64,000 bases of DNA, from contig NZ_CP011514.1 in assembly GCF_001653795.1 (NCBI RefSeq), forward strand, positions 2,870,279 through 2,934,278. The letters are read 5' to 3'. The notes below the pieces were generated by a model. That model worked only from the letters and a program-made list of their open reading frames with translations. It did no database searches and was not told the DNA's origin. Both the position numbers and the translations under genes were made by a program. Positions within the stretch are counted from its first letter, which is position 1. Every line of letters begins with the position of its first letter. The stretch is from Mitsuaria sp. 7 (GTDB taxonomy: Bacteria > Pseudomonadota > Gammaproteobacteria > Burkholderiales > Burkholderiaceae_C). This document shows positions 20,819 to 30,984 of the stretch, piece after piece.

Positions 20819-20920
20819 ATGTCTGCACGCGCCTTTCTCCGTACCGCTGACCGCGTCGCCGGGCCCATTGCGGCCCCGACGCCCCTGATCCGCCCGGCTG
20901 CGCCCGAGTGGCCGGCATGA
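20819..20920 (+). CDS. Possible 33-residue leader peptide or small protein
   Basis: ATG is preceded by AAGGGAG at good spacing. The peptide starts M-S-A-R-A-F-L-R-T-A-D and ends P-E-W-P-A. It is arginine/alanine/proline-rich with no membrane segment. Its stop codon lies 12 nt before the first of two hairpins, an arrangement seen in leader-peptide control. Codon usage alone cannot prove it is translated. Confidence 0.35.
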   Translation: MSARAFLRTADRVAGPIAAPTPLIRPAAPEWPA

Positions 20921-20931
20921 CCCGGGTCTCC

Positions 20932-20986
20932 GGTGGCCGTGCCCGAGCGGCCACCCCCTTCGCCGGTTGAACGACCGGCGCTTTTT
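20932..20986 (+). terminator. Tandem hairpins with T-run upstream of the chitinases (terminator or attenuator)
   Basis: The first hairpin is GGTGGCCG/CGGCCACC (20932-20939 and 20948-20955, 8-nt loop). The second is CGCCGGT/ACCGGCG (20961-20967 and 20974-20980, 6-nt loop), followed directly by CTTTTTC. The second has the form of a rho-independent terminator 140 bp before the chitinase start. Confidence 0.6.
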
Positions 20987-21051
20987 CTGCCCGAGCCCTG
21001 ACCGTTCCCGCCGCGCTGCTTCCGCAGTCGCCCGGCGCGGCGGCGCTCATC

Positions 21052-21091
21052 CCGAAGTTCTCCGAAGTTCTCCGAAGTTTTCCGAAGTTTT
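21052..21091 (+). repeat. Four 10-bp tandem repeats before the first chitinase
   Basis: Units are CCGAAGTTCT, CCGAAGTTCT, CCGAAGTTTT and CCGAAGTTTT, then a partial CCGACG. The period of 10 bp is close to one helical turn, so identical faces would line up. The array ends 35 bp before the start codon. Confidence 0.75.
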
Positions 21092-21126
21092 CCGACGACA
21101 ACGACAACACGTTCAGGAGCCCCCCG

Positions 21127-23760
21127 ATGAGACATCGTCCCTGCGCCCGTCCCCACCCGATGCTGCCGTGGCTGATGCCGATGGTGCTGGCCTTCGCCGG
21201 CAGCTCGGCGATGGCCTACGACTGCACCGGCGTCGCCGACTGGAATGCCGCCACCGCGTACAACGGCAATGCGATCGTGAAGCAGACCAGCACCGCCTAC
21301 CAGGCGAAGTGGTGGACGCAGAACAACCCGCCGGCGACGAACTCGGGGCAATGGGACGTGTGGAAGGTGCTGGGCGCCTGCGACGGCGGCGGCGGAGGCG
21401 GCGGCACGAACAAGCCGCCGACGGTCGCGCTGAGCGCGCCCACCGCGGGCACCTCGCCCACCGCGGGCGACACGGTGACGCTGGCCGCGACGGCCGCGGA
21501 CAGCGACGGCACCGTCGCCAAGGTCGGCTTCTACGTCAACGGCGCGCTGGTCGCCGAGGACACCACCGCGCCGTTCAGCGTGAGCTGGACCGCGCGCGCC
21601 GGCGTCGCCGACATCACCGCCCGCGCCACCGACGACAAGGGGGCGACGACTGACACCACCGCCCTGCGCATCACCGTGCGGGGACAGGTCACCGGCGACG
21701 AGCGCTGCCGGCCTGAAGGCCTGGCCACCACCGCCGGCACCGCGCCCGCCTACTGCAAGGTCTACGACGACCAGGGCCGCGAGAAGATGGGCGCCGACAA
21801 GCCGCGCCGCATCATCGGCTACTTCACCAGCTGGCGCACCGGCAAGACCGGCCAGCCCGCGTTCCTCGCGCACCAGATCCCGTGGGGTCAGGTCACGCAC
21901 ATCAACTACGCGTTCGCGCATGTGGACGCGGCCAACAAGCTCTCGGTCGGCAACACCGCCGACGCGACCAACCCCGCCACCGGCCTGACCTGGCCCGGCA
22001 TCGCGGGCGCGGAGATGGACCCCGCGTATGCGTACAAGGGCCACTTCAACCTGCTCAACAAGTTCAAGAAGCAGTACCCCAACGTCAAGACGCTGATCTC
22101 GGTCGGCGGCTGGGCCGAGACGGGCGGCTTCTACACGATGACCACGAACGCGGACGGCTCGACCAACACGGCCGGCATCAACGCGTTCGCGGACTCGGCG
22201 GTGGTCTTCCTGCGGCAGTACGGGTTCGACGGCGTCGACATCGACTACGAGTACCCCACCAGCATGAACAACGCCGGCAACCCGGTGGACTTCGCCATCA
22301 GCAACGCCCGCCGCGGCGCGTTGATGAAGAACTACGTCGTGCTGATGCGCACCCTGCGCGCCAAGCTCGACGCGGCGAGCCAGTCCGACGCCCGCCACTA
22401 CATGCTCACGATCGCGGCGCCCTCCTCCGCCTACCTGCTGCGCGGGATGGAAGCCTTCCAGGTCACGCAGTACCTGGACTACGTGAACATCATGAGCTAC
22501 GACCTGCACGGGGCGTGGAACCAGTTCGTCGGCCCGAACGCGGCGCTGTACGACGACGGCAAGGACGGCGAGCTCACCGCGTGGAGCTACTACACCGCCA
22601 CGCAGTACGCGCGCATCGGCTACCTCAACACCGACTGGGCGTACCACTACTTCCGCGGCGCGATGCCGGCGGGCCGCATCAACATCGGCGTGCCGTACTA
22701 CACCCGCGGCTGGCAGGGCGTGACGGGCGGCACCAACGGCCTGTGGGGCCAGGCGGCGCTGCCCGACCAGAGCAAGTGCCCGGCCGGCACCGGCGGCGGC
22801 ACCGTGCAGAAGTGCGGCAACGGCGCGGTCGGCATCGACAACCTCTGGCACGACCTCGACGTCTCCGACAAGGAAGTGCCGGCGGGCTCCAACCCGATGT
22901 GGCACGCGATGAACCTGGCCTCGGGCCGCGCGGGCAGCTACCTCGCCGCCTACGGCCTGAATCCGGCGACCAACCCGGCTGATCAACTGACCGGCACCTA
23001 CGTCCGCAACTACGACGCGACGCTGGTGGCGCCGTGGCTGTGGAACGCGCAGAAGAAGGTCTTCATCAGCACCGAGGACGAGCAGTCGCTGGGCGTGAAG
23101 GCGCAGTACGTGGCCGACCGCGGCATCGGCGGCGTGATGTTCTGGGAGTTCGCCGGCGACTACGCCTTCGACACCACGCGCAACGAGTACTTCATCGGCA
23201 ACACGCTGACGAACACGCTCTACAACAAGCTGAAGACGGCGCCCGCCTACGGCAACCGCCTGACCTCGGCGGCGCTGCCGGCGGAGACGCTGGACATCGG
23301 GTACGCGCTCGGCGGCTTCGCGCTGGGCGACAGCAACTACCCGATCACGCCCAAGCTCACGCTGACCAACAACAGCACGACCACGCTGCCCGGCGGCACG
23401 GAGTTCCAGTTCGACGTCCCCACCGCGATCCCCTCGACGGTGACGGACCAGAGCGGCTTCGGGCTGACGGTGATCAGCAACGGCTCGAACCCGGCGGGCA
23501 ACAACGTCGGCGGGCTGAAGAACGACTTCCACCGCGCCAGCTTCAAGCTGCCGTCGTGGCAAAGCCTGGCCCCCGGCGCCAGCGTGACGCTGACGATCAA
23601 CTATTTCCTGCCGTCGACGATGCCCAGCAACTGGACGGTCACCGTCAACGGCCGCAGTTACGCCTTGGCACAGGAAGCACGCCGCGGCGCCGTGCCCGCC
23701 GCCGCCGTGAGCGCCACCAAAGCCATCCCATCCAGCGCGACAACCGCCGTTCGCCAGTGA
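21127..23760 (+). CDS. Secreted GH18 chitinase with N-terminal chitin-binding module, 877 aa
   Basis: This is an endo-acting family 18 chitinase. Domain order: signal peptide 1-30 (cleavage A-M-A30); CBM5/12-type chitin-binding module 31-85 (Y-D-C...W...A-K-W-W-T-Q-N-N-P-P); poly-Gly linker near 86-92; Ig-like domain about 97-190 (V-K-V-G-F-Y-V-N-G type); GH18 barrel from about 226 to 700 with the catalytic D368-G-V-D371-I-D373-Y-E375; and a C-terminal beta-sandwich of about 150 residues resembling extra binding modules. The substrate-assisted mechanism needs the terminal Glu, which is present. The second chitinase follows 47 bp later and shares the first module, so both probably arose by duplication or module sharing and are co-transcribed. 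Confidence 0.92.
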   Translation: MRHRPCARPHPMLPWLMPMVLAFAGSSAMAYDCTGVADWNAATAYNGNAIVKQTSTAYQAKWWTQNNPPATNSGQWDVWKVLGACDGGGGGGGTNKPPTVALSAPTAGTSPTAGDTVTLAATAADSDGTVAKVGFYVNGALVAEDTTAPFSVSWTARAGVADITARATDDKGATTDTTALRITVRGQVTGDERCRPEGLATTAGTAPAYCKVYDDQGREKMGADKPRRIIGYFTSWRTGKTGQPAFLAHQIPWGQVTHINYAFAHVDAANKLSVGNTADATNPATGLTWPGIAGAEMDPAYAYKGHFNLLNKFKKQYPNVKTLISVGGWAETGGFYTMTTNADGSTNTAGINAFADSAVVFLRQYGFDGVDIDYEYPTSMNNAGNPVDFAISNARRGALMKNYVVLMRTLRAKLDAASQSDARHYMLTIAAPSSAYLLRGMEAFQVTQYLDYVNIMSYDLHGAWNQFVGPNAALYDDGKDGELTAWSYYTATQYARIGYLNTDWAYHYFRGAMPAGRINIGVPYYTRGWQGVTGGTNGLWGQAALPDQSKCPAGTGGGTVQKCGNGAVGIDNLWHDLDVSDKEVPAGSNPMWHAMNLASGRAGSYLAAYGLNPATNPADQLTGTYVRNYDATLVAPWLWNAQKKVFISTEDEQSLGVKAQYVADRGIGGVMFWEFAGDYAFDTTRNEYFIGNTLTNTLYNKLKTAPAYGNRLTSAALPAETLDIGYALGGFALGDSNYPITPKLTLTNNSTTTLPGGTEFQFDVPTAIPSTVTDQSGFGLTVISNGSNPAGNNVGGLKNDFHRASFKLPSWQSLAPGASVTLTINYFLPSTMPSNWTVTVNGRSYALAQEARRGAVPAAAVSATKAIPSSATTAVRQ

Positions 23761-23807
23761 TCCCGTTTACCTCCCCACCCACCCAACCTCGAACACAGGA
23801 GCTCGAC

Positions 23808-25868
<2,061 letters not shown>

Positions 25869-25930
25869 GTCAGCACGACCTGACACCCCTCCCGGAGCCG
25901 CTTCGGCCGTTCCCCCGGAAGGGTGCCCAG

Positions 25931-25965
25931 AGCCCCCGCGCGGTCCACCGCGCGGGGGCTTTTTC
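25931..25965 (+). terminator. Rho-independent terminator of the chitinase operon
   Basis: AGCCCCCGCGCGG and CCGCGCGGGGGCT form a perfect 13-bp stem with a 4-nt loop, followed by TTTTT, 62 nt after the stop of the second chitinase. Confidence 0.93.
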
Positions 25966-26021
25966 CATGCGGCATCCCCTCCTGCCAGCGCGTGGCAGCT
26001 ACCCCCAGGATCGCGATTGAA

Positions 26022-26041
26022 TACTGTACGTTCATCCAGTA
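26022..26041. promoter_or_regulatory. LexA-type SOS box candidate
   Basis: TACTG-N10-CAGTA matches the ends and spacing of the classical LexA operator (TACTG, ten bases, CAGTA); the arms extend to AATACTG/CAGTATT. It lies 45 bp before the start of the next gene, where it could overlap the promoter. The inner bases are less AT-rich than the consensus. Confidence 0.55.
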
Positions 26042-26085
26042 TTCTCATCTTCCCATTCAGTCGCCGAGCCACCGAGGAACCCGTC

Positions 26086-26595
26086 ATGCGCCGCTATGAA
26101 GTCATCCTGGAACGAGTCATGGTCCCCTACCACCAGCGCGAGCTGGCCTGCGTCATCGCCATGCAGGTGCTCGACGCCCGCCTGGGCGGTCCCGCGGGCG
26201 TGGTGGACGCGTTCAACGCCGCGAGCGCGGTGACGGGCGGCGACACGCGCTGGGCGGTCCCGGAGTCCGCGTCACGCGCCGACGTCGCCGCGGTGAAGCG
26301 CTGGCGCCGGGCCACGGAGGCGGCGCTCGATGCCATCGAGCAGGGCTTCGCGCATGTGTTCGTGGGCATGTCGGCGCAAGAGATCGAACTCGCCCGCGCG
26401 GACGAATCGCTGAGCATCGTCCCCCACCTGATGGAGGTGCCGGCCCGCCTGCTGTCCGAGGCCCGCGTCGGGCTGCCGTGGTCGGCGACGGCCGCGGTGG
26501 TCGTCAGCGCCGCGGCGCAGGCCGCGATGGTGCCGCCGACCTCGATGCTGTCGCACATGCCGACGCTGGCGCACGCGGCGATGCTGGCGCGCTAG
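26086..26595 (+). CDS. Hypothetical protein, possibly SOS-regulated, 169 aa
   Basis: I do not recognise a family. The protein starts M-R-R-Y-E-V-I-L-E-R-V and is soluble and alanine-rich in the middle, with helical stretches (A-A-V-K-R-W-R-R-A-T-E-A-A-L-D-A-I-E-Q). It ends in an alanine/methionine-rich segment (A-A-A-Q-A-A-M-V...L-A-H-A-A-M-L-A-R) that could insert into a membrane or pack as a helix. The ATG at 26086 is the best start; a 23-residue extension would begin inside the LexA-like box. The stop overlaps the stop of the convergent VOC gene at a CTAG. Confidence 0.6.
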   Translation: MRRYEVILERVMVPYHQRELACVIAMQVLDARLGGPAGVVDAFNAASAVTGGDTRWAVPESASRADVAAVKRWRRATEAALDAIEQGFAHVFVGMSAQEIELARADESLSIVPHLMEVPARLLSEARVGLPWSATAAVVVSAAAQAAMVPPTSMLSHMPTLAHAAMLAR

Positions 26596-26993
26596 GACGC
26601 TGGCGCGAGTTCCGAGATCTCGATGAGATTGAGGTCGGGATCCCGCACGTAGACCGAGCGGATCTTCCCGGTCGCACCGGTGCGCATCACCGGTCCCTCG
26701 ATGATGGACACCTGCTGCGCAGCCAGGCGGTCGATCACCTGCTCAAGCGGCACGGACGCGATGAAGCAGAGGTCCAGCGCGCCGGGCACCGGCGTATGCG
26801 CCTTGGGCTCGAACTCCCGGCCCTTCACATGCAGGTTGATCTTCTGCTGGCCGAATAGGAAGGCCTGACGCGTGACCGGCGGCGTGCCGCCCACGAAACT
26901 TTCCAGCCGCATGCCCAGCACCTCGGTGTAGAAGCGGATGCAGGCCGCCTCATCGGCGGTGGTCAGGACCAGGTGGTCGAGGTGATCGATCAA
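26592..26993 (-). CDS. VOC-superfamily protein (glyoxalase/dioxygenase fold), 133 aa
   Basis: One pair of beta-alpha-beta-beta-beta modules is visible: M-I-D-H-L-D-H-L-V-L-T-T, F-Y-T-E-V-L-G-M-R-L, K-I-N-L-H-V-K-G, then L-D-L-C-F-I-A, G-P-V-M-R-T-G-A-T-G-K-I-R-S-V-Y-V-R-D-P-D-L-N-L-I-E-I-S. Metal-ligand positions (H8, H55 and a late Glu) are present. Substrates of this branch vary (fosfomycin, glyoxal, catechols), and nothing nearby fixes the choice. Its 5' end overlaps the 3' end of the upstream gene. Confidence 0.85.
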   Translation of the reverse strand: MIDHLDHLVLTTADEAACIRFYTEVLGMRLESFVGGTPPVTRQAFLFGQQKINLHVKGREFEPKAHTPVPGALDLCFIASVPLEQVIDRLAAQQVSIIEGPVMRTGATGKIRSVYVRDPDLNLIEISELAPAS

Positions 26994-27942
26994 GGCAGCT
27001 CCCGTCAGTCGACAACGCCGCGATTCTGCGCGATCGTCCGGACAGTTCGCCCAGCATCGCCGCCAGGCGATCGGACATGGCCGCCAGGCGATCGGACATG
27101 GCCGTGAACGACAGCGTCGGACGGGCCGGCGGCGGCCAGTGCGGCCGCTGTCGCAGGTCCTTGCACAGCTGGACGAAGCGCTCCTGCTTCTCCCATCGCC
27201 TGCGCGAACCCCAGTGCGAGCGCCAATGCACCACCTGGCCGCGATCCGGCAGCAGACGCTCGTCGTCCAGCCGGCCGATGGCGTAGACCGCGCCGTCGGC
27301 GACGCCCTCTCCCACGCCGTCGCCGATCAGCAGTCCCAGGAAGCTGGTGTACTTGGCCCTCATCCCCGTCGGACTGTCGAGCGTGAGCAGCGCCTCGATC
27401 AACGCGGCCCGCCCAACCGCATGGCTGAACTCCGTCAGCAGCTCGCACATCGCCACCGACAGAGGAAGGTCGTGCACGGCCGCTGACGCCAGACGCAGCA
27501 GGAACGGCGCGCGGCCGCCGTGGTGCGTCGTCAACGCCGTCAACACCTCCTGGGAGCTCCTGAATCCCTGGGACAGTACATGGGTGAACAACAGCACCAC
27601 ATCGCAGCCGATGCGGGGGCTGCGCTCATGGCCTTCGCTCCACGTCAGCGGGCACTGTGCGTCGTGCCGGCTCTCCAGCAGGTCGCCCAGGTGGGCGAGC
27701 ATGTCCGGCGCGAAGAGCCGGCCGGGCGAGGCCATGGAGGGACGTGTCGCCAACGTCTCGACGATGTCGCTCAAGAGGTGCAGCGCCTCCCTCCGCGTCA
27801 ACGCGCCCCCGGTGTTGTCCGGACGTGCGCCGTCGGCGTGGGCGTGGGCGTGGGCGTGGGAGCGCCCGCTGAACGTTTCGCCCAGATGAAGCGAACCAAG
27901 GAAGGAGAGCATGGCGGGCGACCTCATGACGCATCGCGACAC
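26950..27942 (-). CDS. Hypothetical protein, 330 aa
   Basis: No known domain is apparent. Features are a His/Ala run near residue 30 (A-H-A-H-A-H-A), a helical middle with L-L-F-T-H-V-L-S-Q-G-F and S-F-L-G-L-L-I-G-D-G-V-G-E, and a duplicated heptad (A-M-S-D-R-L-A twice) near 290 from a 21-bp direct repeat at 27061-27105. The C-terminal 40 residues are Arg/Pro-rich and overlap the VOC start by 44 bp, so the true end could differ if a frameshift lies in the repeat. Start could also be the Met at residue 11. The frame is open for nearly 1 kb on the strand of its neighbours, which supports it being real. Confidence 0.5.
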   Translation of the reverse strand: MSRCVMRSPAMLSFLGSLHLGETFSGRSHAHAHAHADGARPDNTGGALTRREALHLLSDIVETLATRPSMASPGRLFAPDMLAHLGDLLESRHDAQCPLTWSEGHERSPRIGCDVVLLFTHVLSQGFRSSQEVLTALTTHHGGRAPFLLRLASAAVHDLPLSVAMCELLTEFSHAVGRAALIEALLTLDSPTGMRAKYTSFLGLLIGDGVGEGVADGAVYAIGRLDDERLLPDRGQVVHWRSHWGSRRRWEKQERFVQLCKDLRQRPHWPPPARPTLSFTAMSDRLAAMSDRLAAMLGELSGRSRRIAALSTDGSCLDRSPRPPGPDHRR

Positions 27943-28046
27943 CGTGCCGCGCGCGCCGCCCTAGTCGACGCGCGACCTTCCCCCTGCCTTCGGTCCTTCC
28001 GGCTCCGCCGACAGGACCTCCCGGCCCGGACGACGTGAACCGCCGA

Positions 28047-29249
28047 TCAACTCGCGCGGAACACCAGCTCCTTGATCCGCGCCAGGCGCGGCGCCACCAC
28101 GGGCACCGTCAGCATCGTCGAGCCCACCGCCATCAGCAGCAGCGCGGTGAAGGTCTCGTGGGTGATGATCTGTTTGTCCAGCAGCACGTTGGCGAAGATG
28201 ATCATGATCAGCGCCTTGGTCTGCAGCAGCCAGCCGATGATGCCGGCCTCGCCGGGCGCCCATCGCAGGATGCGACCGGCCAGGTGGGTGCCCAGCAGCT
28301 TGCCGCTGACCGAGGCCGCCAGCAGCAGCGCCGCCGCGGCGAACACCACGCCGCCCTCCAGCCCCCATTGCGTGCGCAGGCCCGTGCTGAGGAAGAAGAC
28401 CGGCATGACCACCAGCAGCACGTGATGGCGCAGCGCGTCCATCTGCTGCTGCTCGAACCACTCGGCATCCATCACGACCCCGGCCAGGAAAGCACCGACC
28501 ATGTAATGCAGTCCCGACCAGTCCGCGCCGAACGCGATGACCGCGAGCCAGATCAGGCCCACGTACCAGCGATCCCGCGCCGGGATGGCGCGCATCAGCC
28601 GCCGGAACAGCACCGTCGCCACAGCGAACGCGGCCAGGAACAGCACCTGCTTGCCGACGCGCGACCAGTCCATCAGGATCACCGCCAGCACGCCCCAGAT
28701 CAGGATGTCGTCCAGGCTGGCGTAGCGCAGGATGCGCTGGCCGATCGGCTGGCGCAGGATCTCCAGCTTTTCCATCAGCAGGATCAGGATGGGCAGCGCC
28801 GTCACCGCGCAGGCCATGCCGACGCCGACGACGAACTGCCAGGTGTGCGCCTGCGGCCCCATCCATTGCGATCCCATGCCCAGCAGCACCACCGCCGCGG
28901 CCGAGCCGAACACCATGGGCACGCCCAAGGCCAGTCCCGCCGTGATGCCGCTCTCGACGCGATGCGCCCAGGCCTTCTTCAGGTCAAGCTCGATGCCAGC
29001 GATCCACACGAAGATCATCACCGCCCACCAGGCCACGCCGTTGAGCGACTGCACGACCGCCGGGTTGAAGACGAACTGGTAGTAGTCGGGGAAGGCCCGG
29101 CCGAGCACGCCGGGACCGAGCAGGATGCCGGTGATGATCTGCACCACGACCAGCGGGGCGAAGTAGTCCGTGCCCCCCAGCCGCCACACCAGGTAGGGGA
29201 CGGTGAAGATGATCGCCATGGCGATCAGGAAGATCTCGGTCGTGCTCAT
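28047..29249 (-). CDS. Cation:proton antiporter (CPA2 family), 400 aa
   Basis: The protein exchanges Na+ or K+ for protons across the inner membrane. It has about 12 hydrophobic segments, with family patterns G-I-L-L-G-P-G-V-L-G near residue 45, V-W-I-A-G-I-E-L-D-L near 85, A-L-P-I-L-I-L-L-M-E, and Y-A-S-L-D-D-I-L-I-W-G carrying the D-D pair typical of electrogenic antiporters. There is no C-terminal TrkA-N domain, so it is a short KefB/NapA-like form. The start M-S-T-T-E-I-F-L is preceded by AGGAG. Confidence 0.85.
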   Translation of the reverse strand: MSTTEIFLIAMAIIFTVPYLVWRLGGTDYFAPLVVVQIITGILLGPGVLGRAFPDYYQFVFNPAVVQSLNGVAWWAVMIFVWIAGIELDLKKAWAHRVESGITAGLALGVPMVFGSAAAVVLLGMGSQWMGPQAHTWQFVVGVGMACAVTALPILILLMEKLEILRQPIGQRILRYASLDDILIWGVLAVILMDWSRVGKQVLFLAAFAVATVLFRRLMRAIPARDRWYVGLIWLAVIAFGADWSGLHYMVGAFLAGVVMDAEWFEQQQMDALRHHVLLVVMPVFFLSTGLRTQWGLEGGVVFAAAALLLAASVSGKLLGTHLAGRILRWAPGEAGIIGWLLQTKALIMIIFANVLLDKQIITHETFTALLLMAVGSTMLTVPVVAPRLARIKELVFRAS

Positions 29250-29306
29250 GGTCGGCTCCTCTGCGTTGTCCGCCTTCCGGTGCGCAAGCGCGCCCGGCCG
29301 ATCGAT

Positions 29307-29318
29307 GACAACGTTGTC
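29307..29318. promoter_or_regulatory. 12-bp perfect palindrome upstream of the antiporter
   Basis: GACAACGTTGTC has the central CG of LacI-type operators and lies 58 bp before the antiporter start, in the gap shared with the end of malQ. It could also occur by chance. Confidence 0.35.
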
Positions 29319-29405
29319 TCTTTGGAATCTCATTGTGGGGGGCGAGCCCCCGCAAGCACCGCTCTCGCTTTCCCTAGGCAGTCATGAAAGCGGTTTCAGA
29401 GCATT

Positions 29406-30929
29406 TCACTCCGGCAGTCCGGCTCCGGCAATAGGGGCTCTCCCGCTGGTAGCGGCGATCAGGCCGAGCACGCGACCCGGCTCGGCGCCGACCATGTCCC
29501 AGGTGAAGCGCCATTCCCAGTTGCCGCCGAGCACGCCGGGGATGTTCATCCGGTGCTCGCTGCCCAGCCCGAGCACGTCCTGCAGCGGATAGACCGCGAC
29601 GTTGGCCACCGAGTTCGCGCAGGCGCGGATCATGGCCCAGTGGATGTCGTGGTCGCCGGCGGGCAGATAGGCGGCGGCGTAGGCGCGCTCATGGGCGCTG
29701 GCCTGGTTCCACCAGCCGCGCACCGTGTCGTTGTCGTGCGTGCCGGTGTAGCAGACCGCTGCGCGCGGCCAGTTGTGCGGCAGGAACTCGTGTCCGCCGT
29801 CACCGCCGAAGCCGAACTGCAGGATCTTCATGCCGGGGTAGTCCAGCGCGTTGCGCAGCTCGTGGACGTCGGGCGTGATGAAGCCCAGGTCCTCCGCCAC
29901 GATGGGCAGCGTGCCCAGCGACTTCGCGATCGCATCGAACAGCGACTTGCCCGGACCGGTCTTCCAGACGCCGCGGGTGGCGTCGGGGCTGTCGGCGGGG
30001 ATCTCGTAGTAGGCCGCGAAGCCGCGGAAGTGGTCGATGCGGAACACGTCGGCCGAGCTGAGCATGCGCTTCACGCGCGCGGTCCACCACGCGAAGTGCT
30101 CGTGGGCCATCTTGTCCCAGCGGTACATCGGGTTGCCCCAGCGCTGGCCGGTGGCGGCCATCGCGTCGGGCGGCACGCCGGCGACGACCGTGGTCTGGAA
30201 GTTCTCGTCGAACTCGTACAGGTCGGGGCGCGCCCAGCAGTCGGCGCTGTCGTGCGCGACGAAGATCGGCAGGTCGCCCATGATGTGCACGCCGCGCGCG
30301 TTCGCGTAGGTCTTCAGCGCGCCGACCTGGACGTCGAAGCTCCACTGCACGAACTGCCAGAAGGCGACCTCGTCGGCGTACTGCTCGCGGGCGGTGTCCA
30401 GCGCGCGCGGTTCACGCGACGCCAGATCGCGCGGCCATTCCCACCACGCCTGCCCGTTGCGCGACGAGCGGACCGCCATGAAGAGCGCGTAGTCCTGCAG
30501 CCAGTCGCGCTGGGACTCGCACCAGAGTTCGTAGCTGGCGCGGTCCGTCGCCGAGGCCTTCGCGAAGAAGCCGGCCGCGGCGGCGCGCAGCTGCTGCTCG
30601 CGCCACGGGAGGACCTTCGCGTACTCGACGCGCTTCGCATCGAAACCGCCTTGCGGCAGCGCGGGCAGCGCGAGCCAGCCCTTCTCCACCAGCGGCTCGA
30701 AGGCCACCATCCACGGGTTGCCCGCGAAGGCCGACACGCCTTGATAGGGGCTCTCGCCGGGGCCGATCGGCGTGCTCGGCAGCCATTGCCAGATCGCCTG
30801 GCCGGCCGACTGCAGCCAGTCGACGAAATGGAAGGCCTCGGGGCCGAAGTCGCCGGCGCCGTTGGGGCCGGGCAGCGAGGTGATGTGCAGCAGCACGCCG
30901 GATTGGCGCTTGTTGAGATCGATCGTCAT
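29406..30929 (-). CDS. malQ: 4-alpha-glucanotransferase (amylomaltase), 507 aa
   Basis: MalQ transfers maltosyl and longer dextrinyl units between alpha-1,4-glucans and releases glucose. GH77 signatures are S-G-V-L-L-H-I-T-S-L-P-G, G-P-G-E-S-P-Y-Q-G-V-S-A-F-A-G-N-P, D-L-P-I-F-V-A-H-D-S-A-D, V-F-R-I-D-H-F-R-G-F (nucleophile Asp), V-A-E-D-L-G (acid/base Glu) and Y-T-G-T-H-D-N-D-T. It is last in the glgP-glgB-glgX-malQ operon, 55 bp after glgX. The upstream in-frame extension encodes an N-T-D-P repeat from a 12-bp minisatellite (about 30944-30979) overlapping the glgX end, and is rejected as coding for this protein. Confidence 0.95.
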   Translation of the reverse strand: MTIDLNKRQSGVLLHITSLPGPNGAGDFGPEAFHFVDWLQSAGQAIWQWLPSTPIGPGESPYQGVSAFAGNPWMVAFEPLVEKGWLALPALPQGGFDAKRVEYAKVLPWREQQLRAAAAGFFAKASATDRASYELWCESQRDWLQDYALFMAVRSSRNGQAWWEWPRDLASREPRALDTAREQYADEVAFWQFVQWSFDVQVGALKTYANARGVHIMGDLPIFVAHDSADCWARPDLYEFDENFQTTVVAGVPPDAMAATGQRWGNPMYRWDKMAHEHFAWWTARVKRMLSSADVFRIDHFRGFAAYYEIPADSPDATRGVWKTGPGKSLFDAIAKSLGTLPIVAEDLGFITPDVHELRNALDYPGMKILQFGFGGDGGHEFLPHNWPRAAVCYTGTHDNDTVRGWWNQASAHERAYAAAYLPAGDHDIHWAMIRACANSVANVAVYPLQDVLGLGSEHRMNIPGVLGGNWEWRFTWDMVGAEPGRVLGLIAATSGRAPIAGAGLPE

Positions 30930-30984
30930 GGTGTCGCTCGAGGGGTCGGTATTGGGGTCGGTGTTGGGGTCGGTGTTCGAAGTA

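Larger units (their letters stand above)
20460..21126 (+). promoter_or_regulatory. Complex 667-bp leader region in front of the chitinase pair
   Basis: Between bpt and the first chitinase there is no large gene, but there are several ordered elements. These are a 9-bp inverted repeat (20683-20709), a 33-codon ORF with a good ribosome binding site (20819-20920), two successive hairpins of which the second has a T-run (20932-20986), and four 10-bp tandem repeats (21052-21091). The AT-richer stretch around 20595-20700, with TTGACG-like hexamers, is the likeliest promoter area. This layout suggests regulated or attenuated expression of the chitinases. Confidence 0.5.

Noticed and set aside
20621..20920. 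99-codon ORF upstream of the chitinase
   Set aside because: It has no ribosome binding site and runs through the inverted repeat. The internal ATG at 20819 has a good one, so only the 33-codon version was kept.
21052..21091. CRISPR-like repeat
   Set aside because: Units are 10 bp with no spacers, and no cas genes are present.
20707..23562. Long open frame (951 codons) antisense to the first chitinase
   Set aside because: High-GC shadow frame: its product is Arg/Val/Gly-rich with no domain, while the opposite strand encodes a complete chitinase. The same applies to the long antisense frames under acnA, the second chitinase, garD, the glg and mal genes.
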